From assembly GCF_022832435.1 (NCBI RefSeq), contig NZ_JALHLF010000011.1, forward strand, positions 1-62,560: a stretch of 62,560 nt of DNA, written 5' to 3'. Each line of letters opens with the position of its first letter. Position 1 is the first letter of the stretch. A program made the translations under genes and the position numbers. Source of the DNA: Novosphingobium organovorum. GTDB lineage: Bacteria > Pseudomonadota > Alphaproteobacteria > Sphingomonadales > Sphingomonadaceae. Under the pieces are notes generated by a model, which was not told the origin of the DNA, searched no databases, and was given only the letters and a program-made list of their open reading frames with translations. Below, in pieces: positions 16,265-25,684 of the stretch.

Positions 16265-18331
16265 TTACTGGCAGGCGAGGCACTCGTCGTAGTCGGTCGT
16301 CTCGCCGATCTCGAACTTGGGGGCGACGGCGGTGTTGTCCGCCTCGACCCCGCCCGAGCCGGCAAAGCCTGCGCGCTGCACCGACTTCGAGCGCAGGTAG
16401 TAGAGCGACTTGATGCCCTTTTCCCACGCCTGGTAGTGGAGCATCAGGAGGTCCCACTTGTCGACGTCGGCCGGGATGAACAGGTTCAGCGACTGCGCCT
16501 GATCGATGTAGGGGGTGCGATCGCCCGCGAATTCGAGCAGCCAGCGCTGGTCGATCTCGAAGCTGGTCTTGAACACCGCCTTTTCCTCGGGGCTGAGGAA
16601 ATCGAGATGCTGGACCGAACCGCCATGCTCGAGGATCGAGTTCCACACATTGGTGGAATCCTTCGACTTTTCAGCCAGCAGCTTCTTGAGGTAGGGGTTT
16701 TCGACCACGAACGAGCCCGACAGCGTCTTGTGGGTGTAGATGTTGGCCGGGATCGGCTCGATGCAGGCCGAGGTGCCGCCGCAGATGATCGAGATCGACG
16801 CGGTCGGCGCGATCGCCATCTTGCAGCTGAAACGCTCCATCACGCCCTGGTCGGCGGCGTCGGGGCACGGCCCGCGCTCCTTGGCCAGCATCATCGAGGC
16901 CTCGTTGGCCTTCTGGTTGATGTACTGGAACATCTGGAGGTTGAAGGCCTTGGCCATCGCGCTTTCGAAGGCGATGTTCTTCTTCTGCAGGTACGAGTGG
17001 AAGCCCATGACGCCCATGCCCACCGAACGCTCGCGCGCGGCGGAATACTTGGCGCGGGCCATCTCGTCGGGCGCACGCTCGATGAAGTCCTGCAGGACGT
17101 TGTCGAGGAAGCGCAGCACGTCTTCGACGAAGCGCTTCTCGCCCTTCCACTCTTCCCAGGTCTCCAGGTTGAGCGAGGAGAGGCAGCACACCGCGGTACG
17201 GTCATTGCCCAGGTGATCGCGGCCGGTAGGCAGCGTGATTTCCGAGCACAGGTTCGAGGTCGAGACCTTGAGCCCCAGATCGCGGTGATGCTTGGGCATC
17301 ATGCGGTTCACGGTATCGGAGAAGACGAGGTAGGGCTCGCCGGTGCGCAGGCGCACTTCGACCAGCTTCTGGAACAGCGAGCGCGCATCGATCGAGTTGC
17401 GCACGGTGCCGTCCTTGGGGCTGCGCAGCGCAAATTCGCGCCCGTCGCGCACCGCCTCCATGAACTCGTCGGTCAGGAGCACGCCGTGGTGCAGGTTAAG
17501 CGCCTTGCGGTTGAAGTCGCCCGTGGTGGTGCGGATCTCGAGGAATTCCTCGATCTCGGGGTGCGACACGTCGATATAGCACGCGGCCGAACCGCGGCGC
17601 AGCGAGCCTTGCGAGATCGCCAGGGTCAGCGAGTCCATCACGCGCACGAAGGGGATGATGCCGCTGGTCTTGCCGTTCAGGCCGACCGGCTCACCGATGC
17701 CGCGCACGTTGCCCCAGTAGGTGCCGATGCCGCCGCCGCGCGAGGCGAGCCAGACGTTTTCGTTCCAGGTGTTGACGATGCCTTCCAGGCTGTCCTCGAC
17801 CGAGTTGAGATAGCACGAGATCGGCAGGCCGCGCCCGGTGCCGCCGTTCGAGAGAACGGGCGTCGCGGGCATGAACCAGAGCTTGGAGATGTAGTCGTAG
17901 AGACGCTGCGCGTGCTCGGCATCGTCGGCATAGGCGTCGGCGACGCGCGCGAAGAGGTCCTGGTACTTCTCGTTGGGAAGCAGGTAGCGGTCCTCGAGCG
18001 TGTTCTTGCCGAAATCGGTCAGCAGCGCATCGCGGCTTTCATCGGTCACGACCGTGAAACGGCGCGGGTTGATGGTCTTGGAATCCGACTTGGCCGGATC
18101 CTTGTCCAGTTGCTTGCCGGCCGATGCAGCGCCCGCCAGGGCGGCGCTGGCCATGTCAGCGATTGTCATTGCGATTGCCGGGCTTCCGCCCGTCTCCTTG
18201 TTCGAGTTGTTCGAGTTCCCGGTCCTGGACGAACCCGCTTTACCACCGACGCTGACGCCCGAGTTGCCTGCACCGCTGTCATCAAGGTCCGCGCTGTCGA
18301 CCCGACTGCCGCTTTCGTTCCTGAAATCCAC
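16265..18331 (-). CDS. nrdA: Ribonucleoside-diphosphate reductase, alpha (catalytic) subunit
   Basis: Reduces ribonucleoside diphosphates to deoxy forms using the NrdB radical. Active-site elements visible: the GLPISCYLNS cysteine, STSNLCSEI (Asn-x-Cys-x-Glu triad of the radical site), AVCCLSSLNL for the partner cysteine, and the mobile C-terminal CLAC (684-687 of 688) that re-reduces the site. No ATP-cone is seen at the N-terminus; instead a Gly/Ser/Asn-rich low-complexity stretch of about 55 residues precedes a helical lead-in. Start is GTG 18331 (GGGGCG upstream) or ATG 18169; the second would remove the low-complexity part. Activity regulation by dATP through an ATP-cone is therefore not expected. 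Confidence 0.95.
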   Translation of the reverse strand: MDFRNESGSRVDSADLDDSGAGNSGVSVGGKAGSSRTGNSNNSNKETGGSPAIAMTIADMASAALAGAASAGKQLDKDPAKSDSKTINPRRFTVVTDESRDALLTDFGKNTLEDRYLLPNEKYQDLFARVADAYADDAEHAQRLYDYISKLWFMPATPVLSNGGTGRGLPISCYLNSVEDSLEGIVNTWNENVWLASRGGGIGTYWGNVRGIGEPVGLNGKTSGIIPFVRVMDSLTLAISQGSLRRGSAACYIDVSHPEIEEFLEIRTTTGDFNRKALNLHHGVLLTDEFMEAVRDGREFALRSPKDGTVRNSIDARSLFQKLVEVRLRTGEPYLVFSDTVNRMMPKHHRDLGLKVSTSNLCSEITLPTGRDHLGNDRTAVCCLSSLNLETWEEWKGEKRFVEDVLRFLDNVLQDFIERAPDEMARAKYSAARERSVGMGVMGFHSYLQKKNIAFESAMAKAFNLQMFQYINQKANEASMMLAKERGPCPDAADQGVMERFSCKMAIAPTASISIICGGTSACIEPIPANIYTHKTLSGSFVVENPYLKKLLAEKSKDSTNVWNSILEHGGSVQHLDFLSPEEKAVFKTSFEIDQRWLLEFAGDRTPYIDQAQSLNLFIPADVDKWDLLMLHYQAWEKGIKSLYYLRSKSVQRAGFAGSGGVEADNTAVAPKFEIGETTDYDECLACQ

Positions 18332-19054
18332 GTGTTCGCCCCATATGATTGCGGCGCTGCCCCGAAAAAGACAGCGCGCCTGCGTTCCGCACCGGGAGCG
18401 AACCTGCCTGCGAGCCAATCAACCAGGGGTTCCGCGCCCCGCCTGACACACTCGGGACAAAAAAAGAACAAAACTGCCCTGTCCGACCCGGCAGCGCCAG
18501 GGGGAGGCGAACATCCAGACCCCGAAAATCGCTTTCGCAGTCCTGCACGGAAAAATCCGCACCCGATCAAGGTCTAGAGGTTCGGCTACCGAAGCGCCAC
18601 AACCCATAGTGCCGTTTCTGAGTTGAGACGCAAGAGGGCCCACAAGAGAGACGGCCCGCCGCTCTGGACAGGTGCATCAGGCGCGACGCGTGGAATTTCC
18701 TCGCTCTGCCAGATTGCAAGGTCCCATCTCGGCCTGTGTGACACTTTTTTTCCACAAAATTTGCCGACGAACCGAATCAGACTTGCGACGAAACGAGTCG
18801 CAGTTTCGTCAAAGTCAAGGCCACGACCCACAAGGTCTGACCCAAACGATGCGTTTTCGACACCATATCTTGTCCCGCCTGAAACCGATGAACCGCACCC
18901 CGCCGCAGCACACCGCCTTCGCCACGCCCCCGGTCGAGCCACCGGCCACGCCCGCCGAGAATCGCGGGCCGGGGCTGGATTTGCGTGCAACCGCCTTGCC
19001 TGCCACGAATTTCCCCTCATGCTGCACGGCAGACCAACACGAAGGAACCTGGAC
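18332..19054. other. 723-base gap upstream of nrdA, with candidate NrdR and DnaA sites
   Basis: No convincing gene. Two candidate sites: 18860-18875 (ACACCATATCTTGTCC) matches the NrdR box consensus (acaCwAtATaTwGtgt) at 12 of 16 positions, and 18748-18756 TTTTCCACA differs from a DnaA box by one base within a T-rich run. Both are several hundred bases upstream of the nrdA start, so any role implies a long leader. Lower GC around 18740-18800. Confidence 0.4.
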
Positions 19055-19300
19055 ATGTTCAACATCATCGGCGCGATCATCAGCGGCCTGGTCATCGGCG
19101 CGCTGGCGCGCTGGTTCTATCCCGGCACCGTGGAGATGTCCTGGATCGCCACGATCCTGCTGGGCATCGGCGGCTCGCTGGTGGCCGGGCTCGTCACCTC
19201 GCGCGCGAGCCGCGACTTCAACCGCGCCGGCTGCCTCGCCTCGATCCTGGGCGCGATGGCGCTGATCTTCCTGGGCCACGTGCTGCATATCGGCATGTAA
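19055..19300 (+). CDS. GlsB/YeaQ/YmgE family (transglycosylase-associated) membrane protein
   Basis: 81 residues with three hydrophobic helices: FNIIGAIISGLVIGALARWFYPG, WIATILLGIGGSLVAGLVTS and GCLASILGAMALIFLGHVL. The GALARWFYPG and LGIGGSLVAG motifs are diagnostic of the family, which is induced by stress and of unknown biochemical role. ATG 19055 has GAAGGAACC upstream. It is divergent from the nrdA leader. A GGGAGAGCGCC/GGCGCTCCC hairpin at about 19311-19336 probably ends it. Confidence 0.87.
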   Translation: MFNIIGAIISGLVIGALARWFYPGTVEMSWIATILLGIGGSLVAGLVTSRASRDFNRAGCLASILGAMALIFLGHVLHIGM

Positions 19301-19385
19301 CGCATAGCCCAGGGAGAGCGCCGGGCGCTCCCCTTGCACCATCCCCGGCGCCCCTTCTCAGGGCACGATGCTCAGGGCCCGATGC

Positions 19386-20984
19386 TCAGGGCACAAGCAC
19401 GGTATCGTGCGGCTCCGCGCTCGACTGCGGGAAATCGAGCGTGAAATGCAGCCCCCGGCTTTCATGGCGCTTGAGCGCCGAGCGCACGATCAGTTCGGCC
19501 GACTGGAGCAGGTTGCGCAGCTCGATGAGGTCGGTCGAGACACGAAAGTGCCGGTAGTATTCCTCGATCTCGGTGTTGAGCATCTGGATGCGGTGCATGG
19601 CGCGTTCGAGCCGCTTGGTGGTGCGCACGATGCCCACGTAGTTCCACATGAAGCGGCGGATCTCGGTCCAGTTCTGCTTGATGACGACTTCCTCGTCGGG
19701 TTCGCTCACCCGGCTCTCGTCCCAGGCCAGGACCGGCGGCGGCGCGTCGAAGGCGTCCCAATGGTCAAGGATGTGGCTGGCCGCCGCGTCGCCGAACACG
19801 AAGCATTCGAGCAGCGAGTTCGACGCCAGGCGGTTGGCCCCGTGCAGACCGCTCTCGGTGCACTCCCCCGCGGCATAGAGGCCGGGCAGGTCGGTCTTGC
19901 CGTCGAGGTCTACCAGCACGCCGCCGCACGTGTAGTGCTGCGCAGGCACCACCGGGATCGGCTCGCGGGTCATGTCGATACCCAGTTCGAGCAGCTTCTC
20001 ATGGATGTTGGGAAAGTGCTCGCGCACGAACTCGCTGGGCTGGTGACTGATGTCCAGGTGCACGAAATCGAGCCCGTAGCGCTTGATCTGATCGTCGATC
20101 GCGCGCGCCACGATGTCGCGCGGGGCCAGTTCGGCGCGCTCATCGTAATCGGGCATGAAGCGGTGGCCGGTAACCGGATGAAGCAGCCGCCCACCCTCGC
20201 CGCGCACCGCTTCGGTGATGAGGAAGTTCTTGACCTCAAGATTGTAGAGGCAGGTCGGGTGGAACTGCATCATCTCCATGTTGGAGACCCGCGCGCCCGC
20301 ACGCCAGGCCATGGCGATGCCATCGCCTGTAGCCCCGCGCGGCGCGGTGCTGAACTGGTAGACGCGCCCGGCCCCGCCGGTCGCCAGGATCGTGGCGCGC
20401 GCGGTGTGGGCCTCGACCTTGCCGGTCCGCTCGTCGAGCGCGTAGACGCCCCAGACCCGCCCCGAGCCGGAATAGCGCATTTCATGACGCCCGGTGATGA
20501 GATCGATGCACGACTGGCCGGGCAACAGGGTGATGTTCGGATGGGCGTGCGCGGCGCGCAGCAGCGCCTGTTGCACCGCCCAGCCCGTGGCATCGTTGAC
20601 GTGCACGATGCGCCGGTGCGAATGGCCGCCCTCGCGGGTGAGATGCAGCGCGCCGCCCTCGGTGTTGAAGGGCACGCCCAGCTCCTGCAGCCGGGCGATC
20701 GCATGCGGCGCGCGTTCGATCACGAATTCCACCGTCTCACGCCGGTTGAGCCCGGCCCCGGCGACCATCGTGTCGCGGATATGCTCCTCGAAGGTATCGC
20801 CCTGGTCGAGCACGGCCGCGATGCCACCCTGCGCCCAGGCGGTCGATCCGCCGTCGAGTCCACCCTTGGCCAGAACCAGTACCTTGAGCCGTTCGGCCAG
20901 GGCCAGGGCGGCGGTCAGTCCGGCTGCGCCGGACCCGATGACGATGGCATCGAACGCCACCTCGACTCTTGCGTTATCCTGCAT
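19386..20984 (-). CDS. nadB: L-aspartate oxidase
   Basis: First step of de novo NAD synthesis: FAD-dependent oxidation of L-aspartate to iminoaspartate, which NadA condenses with DHAP. 532 residues. Features: FAD dinucleotide motif AIVIGSGAAGLTAALALAE (about 14), GGLDGGSTAWAQGGIAAV, EGGALHLTREGGHSHRRIVH, VYQFSTAPRGATGDGIAMAW, QHYTCGGV, and AGECTESGLHGANRLASNSLLECFVFG. The C-terminal helical domain includes the NYVGIVRT and RNLLQSAELIVRSAL segments. nadA and nadC are not in the window. A triplicated 14-base unit (ATGCTCAGGGCMCG) overlaps the 3' end at 19357-19395. Confidence 0.96.
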   Translation of the reverse strand: MQDNARVEVAFDAIVIGSGAAGLTAALALAERLKVLVLAKGGLDGGSTAWAQGGIAAVLDQGDTFEEHIRDTMVAGAGLNRRETVEFVIERAPHAIARLQELGVPFNTEGGALHLTREGGHSHRRIVHVNDATGWAVQQALLRAAHAHPNITLLPGQSCIDLITGRHEMRYSGSGRVWGVYALDERTGKVEAHTARATILATGGAGRVYQFSTAPRGATGDGIAMAWRAGARVSNMEMMQFHPTCLYNLEVKNFLITEAVRGEGGRLLHPVTGHRFMPDYDERAELAPRDIVARAIDDQIKRYGLDFVHLDISHQPSEFVREHFPNIHEKLLELGIDMTREPIPVVPAQHYTCGGVLVDLDGKTDLPGLYAAGECTESGLHGANRLASNSLLECFVFGDAAASHILDHWDAFDAPPPVLAWDESRVSEPDEEVVIKQNWTEIRRFMWNYVGIVRTTKRLERAMHRIQMLNTEIEEYYRHFRVSTDLIELRNLLQSAELIVRSALKRHESRGLHFTLDFPQSSAEPHDTVLVP

Positions 20985-21318
20985 CCGGCTCCCTTGCCGG
21001 GAGAATCAATTAATCGCAAGATATCTGCGACCTACCTCGGTCCATTGTTGCAATACGGCATTAGAACCAATATAGACGTAATTATCAGTACGGAAGTTAA
21101 CTGACTGCAGGCGGGGCGTACACAGCCTTTCGGGTCTATAACAAAAAACGCTTGTAAACTATTCAAAATAGCAAGTCCCCTCGATTCCGCAGAGCGCAAT
21201 TTTCAAGAAATACGCTTGCAGAATGCCGCCTATATCTGCACGTTTTGAAAATTAAAAATGCTTCCCTGCCGAAGCGATCACGTGTTCTTGCTGTCGCACC
21301 CAGAGAACAAAGACCGTT
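20985..21318. other. AT-rich 334-base gap between nadB and the zinc-ribbon gene
   Basis: Much lower GC than the surrounding genes (for example AATCAATTAATCGCAAG and AAACTATTCAAAATAGC). It must contain both divergent promoters. A hexameric promoter could be read in several places and none is called. No tRNA or gene is seen. Confidence 0.5.
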
Positions 21319-21525
21319 ATGTCCAAGACTTCGACATTACATTCAAAACGCTCCGCGTCGGCTCGTTTTCCATTGTGCTGGTTCAATCGCCACACCCCCA
21401 TCCGCGAGATGGCCCACTGGGACGGCAGCCATTTCGTGTCCGAATGCAAACGTTGCGGAACGCCCATTCGCCGCAAAAAACGGGGAATCTGGCTTAAGGA
21501 CTGGCTGTCTCAGGACGATTCGTAA
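21319..21525 (+). CDS. Tiny zinc-ribbon-like protein
   Basis: 68 residues, basic. The core is CWFNRHTPIREMAHWDGSHF followed by VSECKRCGTPIRRKKRGIW: a CxxC (CKRC) after an aromatic strand, and an upstream Cys/His pair (CWFNRH), together resembling a small treble-clef or rubredoxin-like metal site as in DUF1660-type phage and host proteins. Similar small W/H/CxxC proteins occur in other sphingomonads, as far as I recall. Frame and composition differ from the non-coding flanks, which supports a gene. Start ATG 21319; no strong ribosome-binding site. Function unknown; nucleic-acid binding is possible. Confidence 0.6.
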   Translation: MSKTSTLHSKRSASARFPLCWFNRHTPIREMAHWDGSHFVSECKRCGTPIRRKKRGIWLKDWLSQDDS

Positions 21526-21946
21526 CCCCCGCGCGCCCGGCATCACCCCGGCCGATTCTTGACCCGTAATGGAGCGATTTCAGGCCGGATTCGCCACCGA
21601 TGCGGCTCCGAAGCCATTTTTTTTCGCCGAGGCATCGCGCTGCAACGCAGCATCCCTCCGCCAAGAGCTCAGCCACTATTTGCAATCGTTGCCTATAGCT
21701 CCCCAGAGCGCCCCCGCAAAACTTCACGCGCGCAAGAAGACCCGCAAGAACAGACCCGACGGACACCGCCTCGCACGCCCGCAGATACCGCAGATGCACA
21801 GCCCCGAAAAAAGGGGATCACCCCCGACCGAAACGCGGTGGGTCACCCCAGACTGCACCGGGCGTGTCTCATCGCCGCGTCACATCAGCCCGCACAGCGC
21901 CTCAGCCCGCCAGGCGCCTGATGCACCGGCACACGGCAGCCTGGTA
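21526..21946. other. 421-base gap, no gene seen
   Basis: Open frames here have erratic composition (Pro/Arg/Ser-rich) and no family features, and none has a good ribosome-binding site. The T-run at 21620-21627 follows no clear stem. Nothing supported. Confidence 0.5.
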
Positions 21947-22909
21947 TCAGACCGCCACGGACGCGGTGAGGCGCACGAAGACGTCTTCAAGGTCGGCTTC
22001 CTTGGTCGTCACATCGACCACCGAGAAGCCCTGCGCCTGCAAGGCCGAAAGCAGCTCGCCGGCGTTCGCCTTGTCCTTGTTGTAGGTAATCTCCAGCCCG
22101 TGCTCACCCACCGCCTGGCAGCGGATGAAGCCGGGATGGCTGGGCAGGTCCACCACCGGATTGGCCAGCGTGAGCAGCAGCACTTTCTCGCGCGCCATGC
22201 CCACCAGTTCGCGGGTGGGCTTGTTGGCGATCAGCTCGCCATGATTGATGATCGCGATGCGATCGCACAGCTCCTCGGCCTCTTCGAGGTAGTGCGTGGT
22301 GAGCACGATCGTCACCCCTTCGCGGTTCATCTCGGTGACCAGTTCCCACAGCTGGCGGCGCAGTTCGACATCGACGCCCGCGGTCGGCTCATCGAGCACG
22401 AGCACCGGCGGCTGGTGGACCAGCGCCTTGGCGATCAACAGGCGGCGCTTCATGCCGCCCGACAGGCTGCGCGCATAGGCATCGCGCTTGTCGGCAAGAT
22501 GGACCGCGCGCAGCAATTCCTCGGAACGGCGCAGATGCTTGACCACACCGTAGAGCCCGGCCTGGTTCTCGAGCACTTCGTAAGGCGTGAAGAAGGGGTC
22601 GAAGACGATTTCCTGCGGCACGATGCCGATCGCGCGCTTGGCGTTGCGCTGGTCGCGATCAATATCGAACCCCCAGATATCGACACTGCCCGACGTCTTG
22701 CGCACGAGCCCGGCCATGATGTTGATCAGCGTGGACTTGCCCGCACCGTTGGGGCCAAGCAGGCCGAAGATCTCACCCTGCGGCACATCGAAGCTCACCC
22801 CCTTGAGCGCGAGCTTCGCCTCTCCGCCGCCCGCCGGTGCGTAGCGCTTGACGAGATCGCGGATCGAAATGGCGGGATTTGCAGGGCTGGAAGCTGTCAT
22901 GGCGCCCAT
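21947..22909 (-). CDS. ABC-2 type exporter ATP-binding protein (YadG/CcmA-like)
   Basis: 320 residues. Motifs: Walker [11 protein letters not shown]-loop [14 protein letters not shown], signature [13 protein letters not shown], Walker [14 protein letters not shown]-loop [14 protein letters not shown], and a C-terminal extension ending LEDVFVRLT, as usual for ABC-2 exporters (drug or polysaccharide export type). ATG 22909 (AAGG upstream) or 22900 may start it. No ABC-2 permease gene is adjacent on either side, which is unusual since ATPase and permease normally sit together; the partner must lie elsewhere. Substrate unknown. Confidence 0.85.
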   Translation of the reverse strand: MGAMTASSPANPAISIRDLVKRYAPAGGGEAKLALKGVSFDVPQGEIFGLLGPNGAGKSTLINIMAGLVRKTSGSVDIWGFDIDRDQRNAKRAIGIVPQEIVFDPFFTPYEVLENQAGLYGVVKHLRRSEELLRAVHLADKRDAYARSLSGGMKRRLLIAKALVHQPPVLVLDEPTAGVDVELRRQLWELVTEMNREGVTIVLTTHYLEEAEELCDRIAIINHGELIANKPTRELVGMAREKVLLLTLANPVVDLPSHPGFIRCQAVGEHGLEITYNKDKANAGELLSALQAQGFSVVDVTTKEADLEDVFVRLTASVAV

Positions 22910-23107
22910 TTGGGATACCTTGGCGACAAGGTAAAGCCTCCAGATGCGTCTGCCGCCACGAAAACCGGCCCCGCCGCTCCGACTTCGCCCGCCCCCTCCC
23001 CTGCGCAGCCCATGCAGCGCCGCGCAACTGCCGCATCCCCCTTACGCAATCGAGCGGCGACGTTTGGTGCTGGAAATCGCCCCCGCTCGCTGATAAAGGC
23101 ACGGCTC

Positions 23108-23305
23108 ATGACGAACACGCCCGAAACCGTATTCACCGATTCCCACCGCGTCTCGTGCGATGGCGCCACCGACATCCGCGGCGGAGCGGCCCTTGGCCAC
23201 CCGCGCGTATGGCTCGAAATCGACGAAAAAGGCTATGTCGAGTGCGGCTATTGCGATCGCCGCTTCGTCCTCAAGGGCGGCCCGGCCGACCAGCAGGCGG
23301 CCTGA
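23108..23305 (+). CDS. zf-CHCC zinc-finger protein (NDUFS6-like)
   Basis: 65 residues. The C-terminal part [20 protein letters not shown] then [19 protein letters not shown] carries the Cys...His...Cys-x-x-Cys zinc site and the [10 protein letters not shown] signature shared with the zinc-finger of mitochondrial complex I subunit NDUFS6. In alphaproteobacteria this small protein is a component or assembly partner of respiratory complex I. ATG 23108 is preferred. It is divergent from the ABC ATPase gene; tldD follows at 214 bases. Confidence 0.9.
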   Translation: MTNTPETVFTDSHRVSCDGATDIRGGAALGHPRVWLEIDEKGYVECGYCDRRFVLKGGPADQQAA

Positions 23306-23518
23306 AGGACGCCCCGGAAAAGGCGCTGAGGGCGCCCGTTCCGGCAGATCTTTCCTGTTCCTCTAAAAGCGCGGCCCGTGCGAACGACCGGTTCGCGCGG
23401 ATGCTTGGCGTCTGGGCGCCCGCAACCGGCCAGGCGCACCACCCCCACGCATCCGTTCCGGCAGGAATTGGTGCGCGGTGCCTTTCGCCGCCCCGACTTG
23501 GCGCCTATATGGAAAGCC

Positions 23519-24940
23519 ATGTCTTCTTCCGCTGACCCCCGCTCGCTGCTCTACCGCCACCTCACGCCCGACGATGCGACGGCGCTGGCCGCCGAAACGC
23601 TGCGCGCGTGCGACGACGGCGAACTCTACCTGCAGTTCATGGCGAGCGAGGCCTTCGGGTTCGACGATGGGCGGCTCAAGACCGCCGACTATTCGCGCGA
23701 TGCGGGCTTTGGCCTGCGCGGGGTGTCGGGCGAAATGACCGGCTTTGCCCACGCCAACGAGATTTCCGCCAAGGCCATTCGCCGCGCGGGCGAAACACTG
23801 CGCCTGCTCGATCCGGCGACCGGCCCCAAGGCACCGCCGCCGATCCGCTCCAACCGCCACCTCTATACCGACGCCTCCCCGCTCGACCTCATCGGCTTTG
23901 CCGAGAAGGTGAAGCTGCTCGAAACGATCGATGCCGCCGCGCGCGCGCGCGATCCACGCGTCGCCCAGGTCAGCGCCAGCCTTTCGGGTTCGTGGTCGGT
24001 GGTCGAAATCGTGCGGCCCGACGGCTTCATCGCCACCGACGTGCGCCCGCTGGTGCGCCTTTCGGTGTCGATCGTCGCGCAAAGCAACGGACGGCGCGAA
24101 ACCGGATCGTTTGGCCTCGGCGGACGCTGGCTCTACGATGACCTGTTCCAGCCCGAAAACTGGAACCGGGCGATCGACGGCGCGCTCGAACAAGCGCTGG
24201 TAAACCTGGAAAGCATCGATGCCCCTGCGGGCGAGATGACCGTCATCATGGCGCCCGGCTGGCCCGGCGTGATCCTCCACGAAGCCGTCGGCCACGGGCT
24301 CGAGGGCGATTTCAACCGCAAGGGCACCTCGGCCTTTTCGGGCCGCATCGGGGAGCGCGTGGCGGCCCCCGGGGTGACCATCGTCGACGACGGTTCGATC
24401 GCGGACCGGCGCGGTTCGCTCAGCATCGACGACGAAGGCACCCCCACGCAGGAAACCGTGCTGATCGAGGACGGCATTCTCAAGGGCTACATGCAGGACC
24501 GCCTCAACGCCCGCCTCATGGGCGTTGCCCCTACCGGCAACGGGCGGCGCGAGAATTACGCCCACGCCCCCATGCCGCGCATGACCAACACCTTCATGAA
24601 GGCGGGCAACGACGATCCGGCCGAACTGCTCAGCCGCATCAAGAAGGGCATCTACACCAAGAACTTCGGCGGCGGGCAGGTCGACATCGTGTCGGGCAAG
24701 TTCGTGTTCTCCTGCACCGAGGCCTATCTGGTCGAGAATGGCAAGATCGGCGCGCCAATCAAAGGGGCGACGCTGATCGGCGACGGTCCCTCGGTGCTCA
24801 CCCGCGTCACCGGGATCGGCAACGACCTCGAACTCGATCGCGGCATCGGCGTGTGCGGCAAGGGTGGACAGAGCGTGCCCGCCGGCGTCGGCCAGCCCAC
24901 GCTGGTGGTCGAAGGCCTGACCGTGGGCGGAACCGCCTGA
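23519..24940 (+). CDS. tldD: Metalloprotease TldD (catalytic subunit)
   Basis: 473 residues. Catalytic subunit of the TldD/TldE zinc protease. The metal-binding motif HEAVGH (about 254-259) followed by GLEGDFNRK is intact. Other family features: FGLRGVSGEMTGFAHANEI, RNGRRETGSFG-type core (NGRRETGSFGLGG), GRRENYAHAPMPRMTNTFM, and a C-terminal GIGVCGKGGQSVPAGVGQPTL. Start ATG 23519 fits homology, although it lacks a strong ribosome-binding site; the frame is open further upstream. Works with PmbA at 2100. Confidence 0.95.
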   Translation: MSSSADPRSLLYRHLTPDDATALAAETLRACDDGELYLQFMASEAFGFDDGRLKTADYSRDAGFGLRGVSGEMTGFAHANEISAKAIRRAGETLRLLDPATGPKAPPPIRSNRHLYTDASPLDLIGFAEKVKLLETIDAAARARDPRVAQVSASLSGSWSVVEIVRPDGFIATDVRPLVRLSVSIVAQSNGRRETGSFGLGGRWLYDDLFQPENWNRAIDGALEQALVNLESIDAPAGEMTVIMAPGWPGVILHEAVGHGLEGDFNRKGTSAFSGRIGERVAAPGVTIVDDGSIADRRGSLSIDDEGTPTQETVLIEDGILKGYMQDRLNARLMGVAPTGNGRRENYAHAPMPRMTNTFMKAGNDDPAELLSRIKKGIYTKNFGGGQVDIVSGKFVFSCTEAYLVENGKIGAPIKGATLIGDGPSVLTRVTGIGNDLELDRGIGVCGKGGQSVPAGVGQPTLVVEGLTVGGTA

Positions 24941-25067
24941 TCCGCCACCGGCCGTGCTCGTGCGGCGCCACCGATGCGCCGATCCGGCGGGCGCCGTGTC
25001 GATTTTCGGCACCGCGGTCAGGCTGTGTTCAGTTCTGGCCCCTAGGATTGCTCCGGAAGGGGACCTC

Positions 25068-25490
25068 ATGATGGAGCAGAAGATCATGAAATCCGCAATC
25101 GCCGCGCTGGTTACCGGTCTCGCCACGGCCACGCTGGCTCTCGCGCCCGCCGCGCAGGCCAAGCCCAAGCTGACCGGTGAGGAACAGCTCGCCAAGATGC
25201 TTGAGGGACGCACCGCCGGAAAGCCGGTCAACTGCATCCCCTATTCGCGCACCAACGATGCGACCGTCATCAAGAAAACCGCGATCGTCTACCGTTCGGG
25301 CAGCACGCTCTACGTCAACCGCCCAACCAACGCCGACCTGCTGGACGATGACGACATTCTCGTCACGAGGCTGTGGGGCTCACAGCTGTGCAGCGTCGAT
25401 ACGATCCAGCTGCACGATCGCATGTCGCCCAGCATGTGGCGCGGCTTCGTGGGCCTGCGCGAATTCGTGCCCTACCGCAAGGGCAAGTAA
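25068..25490 (+). CDS. Hypothetical exported protein
   Basis: 140 residues. ATG 25068 has GGAAGGGG upstream. A Sec signal peptide (KSAIAALVTGLATATLALAP then AAQAKPK) precedes a domain with LTGEEQLAKMLEGRTAGKPV, NCIPYSRTNDATVIKKTAIV, YRSGSTLYVNRP, and CSVDTIQLHDRMSPSMWRGF. Two cysteines (NCIP and LCSV) could form a disulphide. The pattern recurs in sphingomonads as small exported proteins of unknown function; I recall it only as a hypothetical. A good terminator follows at 25520. Confidence 0.7.
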   Translation: MMEQKIMKSAIAALVTGLATATLALAPAAQAKPKLTGEEQLAKMLEGRTAGKPVNCIPYSRTNDATVIKKTAIVYRSGSTLYVNRPTNADLLDDDDILVTRLWGSQLCSVDTIQLHDRMSPSMWRGFVGLREFVPYRKGK

Positions 25491-25519
25491 ACAAAGCCTT
25501 TTCAACGAACCCCTGCAGA

Positions 25520-25549
25520 AGCGGTCGCGAGTCTCTCGTGGCCGCTTTT
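25520..25549 (+). terminator. Rho-independent terminator
   Basis: A 12-pair stem (AGCGG...CCGCT, with two G-U pairs), arms 25520-25531 and 25535-25546 with a TCT loop, ends in a TTTT run (25546-25549). 29 bases after the preceding stop. Confidence 0.85.
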
Positions 25550-25684
25550 GCATCGACCGGGGCCGGTGGCAAGCGCCCGTGCCCATCGGCCACGGGCAAA
25601 CCCCATCCGCCGATGTGCGGTGCCCGGCCCTGCCGATTCGTCAAACGTCTGCCCGCTACCCTCTCCTCGAGAGGGAGTATCCGC

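Noticed and set aside
16223..18577. 784-codon open frame antisense to nrdA
   Set aside because: Antisense shadow of an unambiguous NrdA gene in high-GC DNA, no domain features.
20985..21525. AT-rich island as recent horizontal transfer
   Set aside because: No integrase, transposase or flanking repeats; low GC is common in promoter gaps and the small protein resembles others I associate with this lineage.
21559..21921. Open frames in the gap after the zinc-ribbon gene
   Set aside because: Pro/Arg-rich, no ribosome-binding site and no homology pattern.
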